This document shows positions 7,811-15,634 of a stretch of 35,993 bases of DNA, one piece after another; within the stretch, counting starts at the first letter, position 1, and every line of letters starts with the position of its first letter. The notes beneath the pieces were generated by a model that made no database searches, was not told where the DNA came from, and saw only the letters and a list, made by a program, of their open reading frames with translations. Made by a program: the position numbers and the translations under genes. Where the stretch lies: the NCBI GenBank assembly GCA_028709785.1, contig JAQUTK010000035.1, positions 1 to 35,993 on the forward strand, written 5' to 3'. Source of the DNA: Bacteroidales bacterium. Lineage in GTDB: Bacteria > Bacteroidota > Bacteroidia > Bacteroidales > JAQUTK01.

Positions 7811-9058
7811 ATGAATGTAGAAATAATAACGATAGGAGATGAGATTCTGATCGGTCAGATTGTTGATACAAACTCGGCATGGATGGCAGTCAGACTCAAT
7901 CAGTCCGGATTTTCCGTTGTTCGCGTAACATCCGTAAAAGATGTAAAAAAAGATATCATTGAGGCTATAGATCATGCATTTCTTCGTGCCGATATCGTCT
8001 TGATGACAGGCGGCATCGGTCCGACCAAAGATGATATAACCAAACAGACTCTTTGTGAGTACTTTGGTTCCACTTTGGTGTACAGTGAGGAGGTGTACGA
8101 GAATATAAAGGATGTGCTGGCAGACCGGATGCGGGTCATCAATAAATTGACTCGTTTGCAGGCAATGGTTCCCGATAATTGTGTGGTGGTCACCAACCAC
8201 AGAGGAACCGCTCCGATCACCTGGTTTGAGAAAGAGGAAAAGGTGTTGGTTTCAATGCCGGGAGTACCTTATGAGATGATGGGGGCGATGGAACAGGAAA
8301 TTATTCCCCGCTTGCTGGAACGATTTCCCGGGCAACCTTTTATTCGTCATAAACATTTTCTGGTAAGTGGCTATTCCGAATCAGCATTAGCCGAGAAACT
8401 GATCGACTGGGAATCAGGACTTGATTCTTTCCTCAAACTGGCCTATCTGCCTGCCTGGGGAATTATCAGACTCAGGATAACGGGAATGCATGCATCTGAT
8501 CAGTTGCTGGAACAAACTATTGAAGCTCAGAGTGTACAACTTCGGAAACTACTCGATACCGCTATTGTTTCGGAAGAAGATATTTCTGTAGAGGAAGTGC
8601 TGGGTGAGAAACTGAAAGAAAAAGGACTTACATTGGGAGTGGCAGAAAGCTGTACCGGTGGAGCAATCGCGCAGCGCATCACCCGGATAGCGGGCTGCTC
8701 TGCTTACTTCAAAGGGAGTGTGGTGGCCTATTCCAATGATGCGAAAAAGATGGTGCTGAAGGTACGCGAAGAGACTCTTAACGAACACGGAGCTGTGAGT
8801 CTGGAAACAGTCAAAGAGATGGCCACCGGAGCGCAGCAGGTTTTGAAATCCGATTGTGCTGTGGCGACTTCCGGTATTGCGGGTCCCGCTGGTGGTTCTG
8901 TGGAAAAACCGGTAGGTACTATCTGCGTAGCGGCAGTGGTGAAAGACCGTATTGAATATCGCACGTTCCACTTCAATGGAGGAAGAGAGAATAATATCAA
9001 ACGAACCGTGAATAGTACCTTACTTTTGCTTCTGGAAATGTTACAGGAGATTGAATGA
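7811..9058 (+). CDS. cinA: CinA-like protein: MoCF-like domain plus PncC nicotinamide-nucleotide amidase domain
   Basis: Starting at the ATG of 7811 gives 415 residues beginning MNVEIITIGDEILIG, the usual N terminus; ATG 7799 is the alternative. The N-terminal two fifths is the MoCF/COG1058 domain (IGDEILIGQIVDTN, MTGGIGPTKDD), linked in the family to ADP-ribose pyrophosphatase activity. The C-terminal part is the PncC amidase (VAESCTGGAIAQRIT, ATSGIAGPAGG, KPVGTICVA), which converts NMN to nicotinate mononucleotide and ammonia in pyridine nucleotide recycling. The full two-domain length is kept. A putative -7 box overlaps the upstream TTG codon. The gene is followed by a 108-bp gap and the ribosomal protein genes. 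Confidence 0.93.
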   Translation: MNVEIITIGDEILIGQIVDTNSAWMAVRLNQSGFSVVRVTSVKDVKKDIIEAIDHAFLRADIVLMTGGIGPTKDDITKQTLCEYFGSTLVYSEEVYENIKDVLADRMRVINKLTRLQAMVPDNCVVVTNHRGTAPITWFEKEEKVLVSMPGVPYEMMGAMEQEIIPRLLERFPGQPFIRHKHFLVSGYSESALAEKLIDWESGLDSFLKLAYLPAWGIIRLRITGMHASDQLLEQTIEAQSVQLRKLLDTAIVSEEDISVEEVLGEKLKEKGLTLGVAESCTGGAIAQRITRIAGCSAYFKGSVVAYSNDAKKMVLKVREETLNEHGAVSLETVKEMATGAQQVLKSDCAVATSGIAGPAGGSVEKPVGTICVAAVVKDRIEYRTFHFNGGRENNIKRTVNSTLLLLLEMLQEIE

Positions 9059-9092
9059 TTGAGGCGCTTTTTTCGAAATAAATGTGCGTAAA

Positions 9093-9124
9093 TTTGTTTT
9101 TTCAGGGAAAAAGTATTTACTTTG
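9093..9124 (+). promoter_or_regulatory. Promoter of the rpmB-rpmG-DUF4295 operon
   Basis: TTTG (9093-9096) and, after 20 nt, TTACTTTG (9117-9124), one base off TAnnTTTG. It lies 42 bp before the rpmB start codon. Confidence 0.6.
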
Positions 9125-9166
9125 CGCCCTGATTTGATTTGCTAATATATAAAAACAGAATAAGCG

Positions 9167-9406
9167 ATGTCTAAGATTTGTCAGATTACAGGAAAAAAAG
9201 CAATGGTTGGCAATAATGTTTCTCACTCTAAAAGGAGAACAAAAAGAACATTTGATGTGAACCTCTTTACGAAAAAGTTCTATTGGGTAGAACAGGAATG
9301 CTGGATTACATTGAGAGTCTCAGCTGCAGGATTGCGCACAATTAACAAGAATGGTTTGAATGCAGCTTTGAAAAGCGCTGCTGAAAATGGGTTTTTAAAC
9401 GCTTAA
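9167..9406 (+). CDS. rpmB: 50S ribosomal protein L28 (bL28)
   Basis: The 79-residue basic protein starts [20 protein letters not shown], the typical bL28 opening, followed by [13 protein letters not shown] and by the conserved [15 protein letters not shown] near the C terminus. It is a component of the large ribosomal subunit. Only Cys5 remains of the zinc-binding set found in some relatives, so this is the zinc-independent type. It is 18 bp from rpmG and has a promoter just upstream. Confidence 0.95.
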   Translation: MSKICQITGKKAMVGNNVSHSKRRTKRTFDVNLFTKKFYWVEQECWITLRVSAAGLRTINKNGLNAALKSAAENGFLNA

Positions 9407-9424
9407 TCAAGGGAGAAAATAGAA

Positions 9425-9613
9425 ATGGCAAAGAAAGCAAAAGGTAACAGGGTTCAGGTCATTATGGAATGTACCGAACAAAAAGCAAGCGGCGTTGCAG
9501 GCATGTCCAGATATATAACAACCAAAAACAGAAAGAATACAACTGGAAGACTTGAGTTGAAAAAGTACAATCCGTTTTTGAAGAAAATGACTATTCACAA
9601 AGAAATTAAATAA
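9425..9613 (+). CDS. rpmG: 50S ribosomal protein L33 (bL33)
   Basis: The 62-residue basic protein reads [20 protein letters not shown], then [21 protein letters not shown] and [14 protein letters not shown], which is the bL33 pattern. The C-x-x-C zinc pairs are absent apart from a single Cys, so this is the zinc-free form. It sits between rpmB and the DUF4295 gene with 18-bp and 8-bp gaps, in one transcript. Confidence 0.95.
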   Translation: MAKKAKGNRVQVIMECTEQKASGVAGMSRYITTKNRKNTTGRLELKKYNPFLKKMTIHKEIK

Positions 9614-9621
9614 TTCGAATC

Positions 9622-9774
9622 ATGGCAAAGAAAGTAGTTGCATCATTACAGGTAAAAGGAGAAGGACGTACTTACTCTAAGGTTATCAAGATGGTAAAAT
9701 CTAAAAAGACAGGTGCCTATTGCTTCGAAGAGAGCATGGTACCCAACGACAGAGTAAAAGATATTCTGAAGTAA
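9622..9774 (+). CDS. DUF4295 family small basic protein, probably ribosome-associated
   Basis: This short frame encodes 50 residues: MAKKVVASLQVKGEGRTYSK, then VIKMVKSKKTGAYCFEESM and VPNDRVKDILK. It matches the DUF4295 family found next to rpmG throughout Bacteroidota. It is lysine-rich and begins 8 bp after the L33 stop, so it is co-transcribed with L28 and L33. From memory, structural work on a Bacteroidota ribosome described a phylum-specific large-subunit protein named bL38 that may be this family; I have not been able to verify that here. An intrinsic terminator follows 22 bp later. Confidence 0.9.
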   Translation: MAKKVVASLQVKGEGRTYSKVIKMVKSKKTGAYCFEESMVPNDRVKDILK

Positions 9775-9796
9775 ATAATAGTAACATATATACATG

Positions 9797-9822
9797 AAAG
9801 GCTCTTTTTAAGGGCCTTTTTT
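9797..9822 (+). terminator. Intrinsic terminator after the ribosomal protein genes
   Basis: AAAGGC (9797-9802) pairs with GCCTTT (9814-9819) and runs into a T-tract. It separates the ribosomal operon from ftsY. Confidence 0.75.
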
Positions 9823-9865
9823 GTTATAGGTACTCTTCACCTATCAAATCGATTGTTTTTTTTCT

Positions 9866-9873
9866 TACTTTTG
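9866..9873 (+). promoter_or_regulatory. Candidate -7 box for ftsY-rimO
   Basis: TACTTTTG fits TAnnTTTG and lies 26 bp before the ftsY ATG, after the terminator at 9797-9822. A -33 box is not clear. Confidence 0.55.
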
Positions 9874-9899
9874 TACAAACATAATAGCGAGATAATAAT

Positions 9900-10856
9900 A
9901 TGGGTTTTTTCAGCCTTTTCAGTAAAGAGAAAAAAGAGACGCTTGACAAGGGTTTAGCCAAGACCAAAGAGAGCGTATTCTCCAAGATCACCCGTGCCGT
10001 TGCTGGCAAGAGTAAGGTGGATGAGGATGTGCTTGATAATCTGGAAGAAGTACTGGTTTCTTCCGATGTGGGTGTGGAAACCACGCTGACTATCATTGGC
10101 CGTATCGAAAAAAGAGTGGCTCAGGATAAATATCTCACGACAAACGAACTAAACGGAATATTAAAAGAAGAAATCGGGGCATTGCTTACTGAAAACAATC
10201 CGGACGATCTCTCTGATTTTATATTACCCGAGAATGCTCGCAGACCGTATGTAATCATGGTGGTTGGGGTGAATGGAGTGGGAAAGACGACTACCATTGG
10301 TAAATTGGCTTATCAGTTCAAGAAAGCAGGCAATAAAGTGTATTTGGGAGCTGCTGATACGTTTCGTGCAGCTGCTATCGAACAATTGGATATATGGGGT
10401 GAACGTGTAAATGTGCCTGTCATCAAGCAAAAGATGGGTGCTGATCCTGCTTCCGTCGCATTTGATACGCTGAGTTCGGCGAAAGCGAATGGCGCGGATG
10501 TTGTCATTATTGACACAGCCGGAAGGTTACACAACAAAGTGGGACTGATGAATGAGCTCTCTAAAATAAAGAATGTCATGGACCGAGTTGTATCCGGAGC
10601 TCCCGATGAAGTGCTACTGGTATTGGATGGTTCTACCGGACAAAATGCTTTTGAACAGGCCCGACAATTTACGAAAGCGACGGAAGTTAATGCCATTGCT
10701 GTGACAAAGCTGGATGGTACGGCTAAGGGCGGTGTCGTAATTGGTATCTCGCATGAATTTAAGACTCCGGTAAAATATATTGGTTTGGGTGAGGGAATGG
10801 AAGATCTGCAAATCTTCCGGAAACGCGAGTTTGTTGATTCTTTGTTTGGCAATTAA
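9900..10856 (+). CDS. ftsY: Signal recognition particle receptor FtsY
   Basis: The protein has 318 residues. A short N-terminal part (MGFFSLFSKEKKE) replaces the long acidic A domain of Escherichia coli, as usual in this phylum. The helical N domain spans about 15-100. The SRP-GTPase G domain has P-loop GVNGVGKT (123-130), the insertion-box signature DTFRAAAIEQL, DTAGR, and TKLDGTAKGG. With the Ffh protein and the SRP RNA it delivers ribosomes making membrane proteins to the translocon. rimO starts 7 bp after its stop codon, so both genes share a message. Confidence 0.97.
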   Translation: MGFFSLFSKEKKETLDKGLAKTKESVFSKITRAVAGKSKVDEDVLDNLEEVLVSSDVGVETTLTIIGRIEKRVAQDKYLTTNELNGILKEEIGALLTENNPDDLSDFILPENARRPYVIMVVGVNGVGKTTTIGKLAYQFKKAGNKVYLGAADTFRAAAIEQLDIWGERVNVPVIKQKMGADPASVAFDTLSSAKANGADVVIIDTAGRLHNKVGLMNELSKIKNVMDRVVSGAPDEVLLVLDGSTGQNAFEQARQFTKATEVNAIAVTKLDGTAKGGVVIGISHEFKTPVKYIGLGEGMEDLQIFRKREFVDSLFGN

Positions 10857-10863
10857 GCGATAG

Positions 10864-12201
10864 ATGAAAGCGGAGAATACGATTGATATTATATCCCTGG
10901 GTTGTTCCAAAAATCTGGTGGATTCGGAGAAGTTAATGCTTCAATTGCAGGCAAATGGCTACAAGGTAACTCATGACCCGATTGTATCCAAGGGAAAAAT
11001 TGTGATTATCAATACCTGTGGATTTATCGGCGATGCCAAGGAAGAGAGTATAAACATGATTCTTGAATTTGCAGAGAAGAAGCAAAAGGGAAAAATCAGC
11101 AAACTGATCGTGACCGGTTGTTTGTCCGGACGATATGCTGAAGAACTTGCTAAGGAGATTCCCGAAGTGGATGCTTATTATGGTAAGTTTGCCTGGAAAC
11201 AGATTATCTCTGATATGGGAAAGACCTATCAACAGGATTTGCAGTTTGAACGCACCCTTACTTCACCCTCGCACTATGCCTACCTGAAGATCGCAGAGGG
11301 ATGCAACCACGGCTGTTCTTATTGTGCGATACCCATTATCACCGGTGCCTATCAGTCCGTTCCGATGGAAGAAGTACTCGAAGAGGTGACCCGCCTTGTC
11401 GCTCATGGAGTGAAGGAGTTTCAGGTCATCGCTCAGGATATTACCTATTATGGTCGCGACCTTTACAAAAAAGCGATGCTTCCCGAACTGGTGGAGCGGA
11501 TATCCGAAATCAAAGGAGTGGAGTGGATCCGACTGCATTATGCGTATCCTACGCTTTTCCCCATGGACTTGCTTCGTGTGATGCGTGAGAAGGAAAATGT
11601 ATGTAAATACCTTGACATCGCATTTCAGCATATTTCCGATCCGGTGTTAAAGTCGATGAGGCGCAATACTTCCGCAGAAGAGACCGCTCAGCTTATTGAA
11701 ACGATCCGTCGCGAGGTACCAGGTATTCATCTGCGTACGACTCTGATTGCAGGTCATCCCGGCGAGACCGAAGAAGACTTTCAGCAATTGATGGAGTTTG
11801 TTCGTACCAGTCGCTTTGAGCGGATGGGAACTTTTGCCTATTCGGAAGAGGAGGGCACATACTCTGCGGAGCATTACAAGGATGATGTACCGGAAGAGGT
11901 GAAACAGCAACGTGTGGATCAGCTGATGGCACTTCAGCAGCGCATTTCTTCGGAAGTAAACGCGGCTAAGATTGGTCAGACCATGAAAGTGATCGTGGAT
12001 CGTGAAGAAGAGGAATATTATATCGGACGTACCGAGTTTGACTCACCCGAAGTTGATCCGGAGGTGCTGATTGCAAAAGATAAAACGCTTCGTATTGGTG
12101 CATTCTATTCGGTGCTGATTACAGATAGTGAGTCTTTTGAACTATATGGTTCTGTGGTCAAAGATGCAAAGTCTCCAAAGGCAGCCAAGACAAAACAATA
12201 G
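10864..12201 (+). CDS. rimO: Ribosomal protein uS12 methylthiotransferase RimO
   Basis: The 445-residue protein modifies an aspartate of ribosomal protein S12 with a methylthio group. The N-terminal UPF0004 domain supplies three cluster cysteines: C14 (SLGCSKN), C52 (NTCGF) and C86 (TGCLSGR). The radical-SAM cysteines are C147, C151 and C154 (CNHGCSYC). A C-terminal TRAM-like domain begins near residue 375. The start SLGCSKNLVDSE separates RimO from the related tRNA enzyme MiaB. It is the last gene of the ftsY operon and is convergent with the MmcQ gene. Confidence 0.96.
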   Translation: MKAENTIDIISLGCSKNLVDSEKLMLQLQANGYKVTHDPIVSKGKIVIINTCGFIGDAKEESINMILEFAEKKQKGKISKLIVTGCLSGRYAEELAKEIPEVDAYYGKFAWKQIISDMGKTYQQDLQFERTLTSPSHYAYLKIAEGCNHGCSYCAIPIITGAYQSVPMEEVLEEVTRLVAHGVKEFQVIAQDITYYGRDLYKKAMLPELVERISEIKGVEWIRLHYAYPTLFPMDLLRVMREKENVCKYLDIAFQHISDPVLKSMRRNTSAEETAQLIETIRREVPGIHLRTTLIAGHPGETEEDFQQLMEFVRTSRFERMGTFAYSEEEGTYSAEHYKDDVPEEVKQQRVDQLMALQQRISSEVNAAKIGQTMKVIVDREEEEYYIGRTEFDSPEVDPEVLIAKDKTLRIGAFYSVLITDSESFELYGSVVKDAKSPKAAKTKQ

Positions 12202-12217
12202 AGAGATTGGGATTTGA

Positions 12218-12250
12218 CCGGACATTGTTTTTAGCGATCCAATCGTCCGG
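12218..12250 (+). terminator. Hairpin after rimO, possible terminator
   Basis: CCGGAC-ATTG (12218-12227) pairs with CAAT-(C)-GTCCGG (12240-12250) with one bulged base. It is 17 bp after the rimO stop. No T-tract follows, so termination is not certain. Confidence 0.45.
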
Positions 12251-12281
12251 ATTCAACCATTCAAAAATACCATTCAATAAG

Positions 12282-12320
12282 ATAGAGGAATACGTTTTAG
12301 AGGGCAGCTTATTCCTCTAT
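12282..12320. terminator. Hairpin at the 3' end of the MmcQ-type gene
   Basis: ATAGAGGAATA (12282-12292) and TATTCCTCTAT (12310-12320) form a perfect 11-bp stem with a 17-nt loop. The right arm includes the last codons and stop of the minus-strand gene. It lies between two convergent genes and could stop transcription from both sides, although the T-tracts are weak. Confidence 0.5.
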
Positions 12321-12665
12321 TTCATTCAATATCTGTTTCTCCTTTTTAGACAACTTCCGCACGACCTCGTCATACGAGTGGTCGATCATCTCTTTGAGCA
12401 GTTTATCTTCGATGTTTTCCAGATAGACCGTATTCCAGTATTTCTTGTTCATGTGATAGCCCGGTTGCACCGAAGAGTAACGCTCACGCAGCTCTTCCGC
12501 CCGCTCCGGATTGCACTTCAGATTGATGCTGAACGGTTCGTCGAGAGGAATCAAAGCAAACATCTTATTCATGACACGGATCAGTAAGGTAACATCATCA
12601 AAAGGCATATCCTCTGTGGCACCTTTCTTCTGCAAGCAGTATTCACGTACTTCAATGACATCCAT
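12309..12665 (-). CDS. MmcQ/YjbR family protein
   Basis: The 118-residue protein has the pattern of the MmcQ/YjbR family: an N-terminal helix (MDVIEVREYCLQKKGATEDMPF), the strand MFALIPLDEPFSINLKCNPE, the PGYHMNKKYWNTVYL stretch, and a C-terminal helix ending in LSKKEKQ. Solved members have a double-wing DNA-binding-like (CyaY-like) fold, but no clear cellular role is known. It begins 12 bp after the stop of the FAD oxidoreductase and is the last gene of the dnaB-radA run. Confidence 0.88.
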   Translation of the reverse strand: MDVIEVREYCLQKKGATEDMPFDDVTLLIRVMNKMFALIPLDEPFSINLKCNPERAEELRERYSSVQPGYHMNKKYWNTVYLENIEDKLLKEMIDHSYDEVVRKLSKKEKQILNEIEE

Positions 12666-12677
12666 AACTATCTGATT

Positions 12678-14231
12678 TTAACTGTTTCCTAAGATGCTTT
12701 CCGCACACCGTTCGCCGTCAATAGCAGCCGAAACGATACCTCCTGCATAGCCTGCACCTTCGCCACACGGATAGAGACCTTGCAGACGGATGTGACAGAG
12801 TGTATCTTTGTCGCGCAGGATACGGATCGGAGCAGAGGTGCGAGTTTCCACACCAATCAGTAACGCCTCATTGGTCAGAAATCCTCTCGATTGAGAACCA
12901 AAGACATTAAATCCCTGTTGCAGACGGCTTGCTACAAACTCAGGCATCCAGAAGTGCAGTGGCGAAGAGACTACTCCCGGCGTATAGGAGCTCTCTGGTA
13001 AGTTGGCAGAGTTACGACGGTTGATAAAGTCAGCCATCCGTTGAGCAGGAGCCGTTTGCTTTCGTCCACCGTTGATCCAGCAGAGCCGCTCAAGTTCTTC
13101 CTGAAACTGAAGTACGGACAGTACCGGATCGTTGCCATAGGTAGCCACATCTTCCGGACGAACCTCCACGACCATGCCCGAATTGGCCCAGCGCGATCCA
13201 CGCGATGAGGCAGACATGCCATTGACAACCACCTGTTCGGGAGCGCTGGCAGCAGGTACCACCACACCACCCGGACACATACAGAAAGAGTAAACACCCC
13301 GTTCGCGTACTTGTGTGACATAACTATATTCTGCCGCCGGAAGATAAGCACCGCGCCCCGCCGGATTGTGATATTGGATGGCATCAATGATTGCCTGCGG
13401 ATGTTCGAGGCGAACACCTACCGCAATTCCTTTGCTTTCCATCTCCACTTCACCCGCGTGCAGCCAGCGATAGACATCACGGGCAGAGTGACCGGTAGCC
13501 AGTATCACCGCACCAACATACTCTTTGCCGTCAGCAGTGATGACACCGTTTACGCAGTTCTTATTGATAGAAAACGCATCGACACGGGTGTTAAAGTGAA
13601 CCTCGCCACCCCTGTCAATGATCTTTTTACGCATGTTTTCAATGACGCCGGGAAGCTTGTCTGTACCAATATGCGGATGTGCGTCTATTAATATATGTGT
13701 GTCAGCGCCATGGTCGCAAAATATATTCAGTATCCGATCAACAGAACCTCTTTTTTTACTTCGCGTATAAAGTTTGCCGTCAGAAAAAGCACCTGCGCCT
13801 CCTTCACCAAACGAATAATTCGATTCCGGATTGACCCGGTGTTCCCTGCTGATCAGCGCGATCTCTTTTCTTCGTTCATGCACATCTTGTCCCCGTTCCA
13901 ATACGATAGGCTTCATTCCACCTTCGATCAGACGAAGAGCCGCAAAAAGTCCGCCGGGTCCGGCTCCGACCACAATCACCTGTTTGGCATCAGACACATC
14001 CGGATAGTCAATTGATCTGTACGGTTCTTCACTGCAAGGCTCGTCGACATAGGCACGCACGGTCAGATTGACAAAGACGTTTCGTTGACGCGCATCAATG
14101 GAACGTTTAAGCAGACGGATGGATGTGATCTGACCTTTTTTCAGACGATGATCCCGTGCTATCAGCGTGCGTATCGTGGCATCTGAAGCAGCATCTTGGG
14201 GGGAGAGGCGATAAGTTGAGTCAATAATCAT
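12678..14231 (-). CDS. NAD(P)/FAD-dependent oxidoreductase (FAD-dependent dehydrogenase-like protein)
   Basis: The ATG at 14231 gives 517 residues. The open frame reaches back to a TTG at 14264, directly next to the radA stop, but the ATG is more credible. The first 80 residues form a small N-terminal domain seen in this family. The FAD-binding dinucleotide fold starts with VVGAGPGG (88-95) and ends with the C-terminal flavin motif GLYPCGEGAGYAGGIVSAA, which is typical of family members annotated only as FAD-dependent oxidoreductases. A CMCPGGVVVPAAS stretch lies in the middle. Its substrate is not known. The gene is in the dnaB-radA operon, 33 bp downstream of radA. Confidence 0.88.
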   Translation of the reverse strand: MIIDSTYRLSPQDAASDATIRTLIARDHRLKKGQITSIRLLKRSIDARQRNVFVNLTVRAYVDEPCSEEPYRSIDYPDVSDAKQVIVVGAGPGGLFAALRLIEGGMKPIVLERGQDVHERRKEIALISREHRVNPESNYSFGEGGAGAFSDGKLYTRSKKRGSVDRILNIFCDHGADTHILIDAHPHIGTDKLPGVIENMRKKIIDRGGEVHFNTRVDAFSINKNCVNGVITADGKEYVGAVILATGHSARDVYRWLHAGEVEMESKGIAVGVRLEHPQAIIDAIQYHNPAGRGAYLPAAEYSYVTQVRERGVYSFCMCPGGVVVPAASAPEQVVVNGMSASSRGSRWANSGMVVEVRPEDVATYGNDPVLSVLQFQEELERLCWINGGRKQTAPAQRMADFINRRNSANLPESSYTPGVVSSPLHFWMPEFVASRLQQGFNVFGSQSRGFLTNEALLIGVETRTSAPIRILRDKDTLCHIRLQGLYPCGEGAGYAGGIVSAAIDGERCAESILGNS

Positions 14232-14264
14232 CCGACAAAATATTAGGAAAGAAGAGCAGTACAA

Positions 14265-15623
14265 TCAGGCAAAAAGATGTCTGAAAGCCTCTTCTACTTT
14301 CTTGAGTTGTACGATTTCGATCTTTAGTTTCTTTGTATCAAACCCTTTCAGGTTGTTGGAAGGAATCAGGATACGCTCGAATCCCAGTTTCTCAGCTTCC
14401 ATGATCCGTTGTTCGATGCGGTTGACCGGACGGATCTCGCCGGAGAGACCTACTTCACCTGCCAGACACGTACGACAATCAATGGCAATATCCATGCTGG
14501 AAGAGAGAATCGCACTGATGATTGCCAGGTCAATCGCAGGATCGCTCACACGCAGTCCGCCGGCAATATTAAGAAACACATCTTTCTGAGCAATCTTAAA
14601 TCCGGCGCGTTTCTCCAGTACCGCAAGTAGCATGTTCATCCGTCGGATATCAAATCCCGTTGCTGAACGTTGCGGCGTACCATATGCAGCCGTGCTTACC
14701 AGAGCCTGTGTCTCAATAAGAAAAGGCCGGATCCCTTCAATGGCAGCAGCAACAGCCACGCCACTCAGTCCGGCGTGATCCTGCGAAAGCAACAATTCCG
14801 ACGGGTTGCTCACTTCGCGCAGACCGTCCTGCCGCATCTCAAAGATAGCCAGTTCGGAGGTACTTCCAAAGCGGTTTTTCACCGATCTCAGGATGCGGTA
14901 CATATAATGCTGATCCCCCTCAAACTGAAGCACCGTATCCACGATATGCTCCAGCACTTTCGGTCCGGCAATACTTCCTTCTTTGTTGATATGACCAATG
15001 ATAAAGACCGGTATATTACTCTCTTTCGCATACCGAAGAATCGCCGCGGCACATTCGCGCACTTGCACGATACTACCCGGAGACGACTCCAGAGACTCCA
15101 TTGAGACCGTCTGAATCGAATCGATAACCACCAGTTCGGGATTGATCTCATGGATGTGTTCGAAGATCGTATCCAGCGAAGTCTCATTCGCAATAAAGCA
15201 CTCTTTGTTGCCCCCTTTCAAGCGATCAGCCCGAAGTCTGAGCTGTTGCGCACTCTCTTCCCCCGAGATATAAAGCACTCTTTTTTGCAGTTGCAGCACC
15301 ACCTGAAGGATCAGAGTAGACTTACCAATGCCCGGTTCGCCACCAATCAAAGTCATCGAGCCAGGCACCAAACCACCGCCAAGGACACGGTTCAGTTCGC
15401 CGTTGTGCATATCAATGCGTATCTCCGCCGTACGCTCTACTTCGTGAATCAGGAGCGGTCGTACTCTCTCTTTGGAGCTCTTGATCTGGGAAAAGTGAGT
15501 CTCTTTACCAACCACCTCTTCCACGCAGCTGCTCCAGGCCTTGCAGACAGGACACTGTCCGAACCATTTCGGAAAATCATTGCCACATTCTTTACAGAAG
15601 AAAAGCGTTTTTTGTTTTGCCAT
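14265..15623 (-). CDS. radA: DNA repair protein RadA
   Basis: The 452-residue protein has the full RadA plan. It has an N-terminal zinc finger with C10, C13, C24 and C27, then a RecA-like ATPase with Walker A GEPGIGKST (95-103) and Walker B LVVIDSIQT, then the RadA-specific KNRFGST motif, and a C-terminal Lon-protease-like domain (LNIAGGLRVSDPAIDLAI, GEVGLSGEIRPV). It drives branch migration during recombination. It lies 11 bp downstream of dnaB, so helicase and branch-migration factor are co-expressed. Confidence 0.97.
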   Translation of the reverse strand: MAKQKTLFFCKECGNDFPKWFGQCPVCKAWSSCVEEVVGKETHFSQIKSSKERVRPLLIHEVERTAEIRIDMHNGELNRVLGGGLVPGSMTLIGGEPGIGKSTLILQVVLQLQKRVLYISGEESAQQLRLRADRLKGGNKECFIANETSLDTIFEHIHEINPELVVIDSIQTVSMESLESSPGSIVQVRECAAAILRYAKESNIPVFIIGHINKEGSIAGPKVLEHIVDTVLQFEGDQHYMYRILRSVKNRFGSTSELAIFEMRQDGLREVSNPSELLLSQDHAGLSGVAVAAAIEGIRPFLIETQALVSTAAYGTPQRSATGFDIRRMNMLLAVLEKRAGFKIAQKDVFLNIAGGLRVSDPAIDLAIISAILSSSMDIAIDCRTCLAGEVGLSGEIRPVNRIEQRIMEAEKLGFERILIPSNNLKGFDTKKLKIEIVQLKKVEEAFRHLFA

Positions 15624-15634
15624 GATCCCGTTTG

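Noticed and set aside
10313..10852. Minus-strand frame of 179 residues opposite ftsY
   Set aside because: Antisense shadow of ftsY; no promoter, and composition typical of a reverse-frame reading.
14232..14264. TTG start of the FAD oxidoreductase directly after the radA stop
   Set aside because: The added 11 residues (MYCSSFLIFCR) do not resemble the family, and an ATG follows at 14231.
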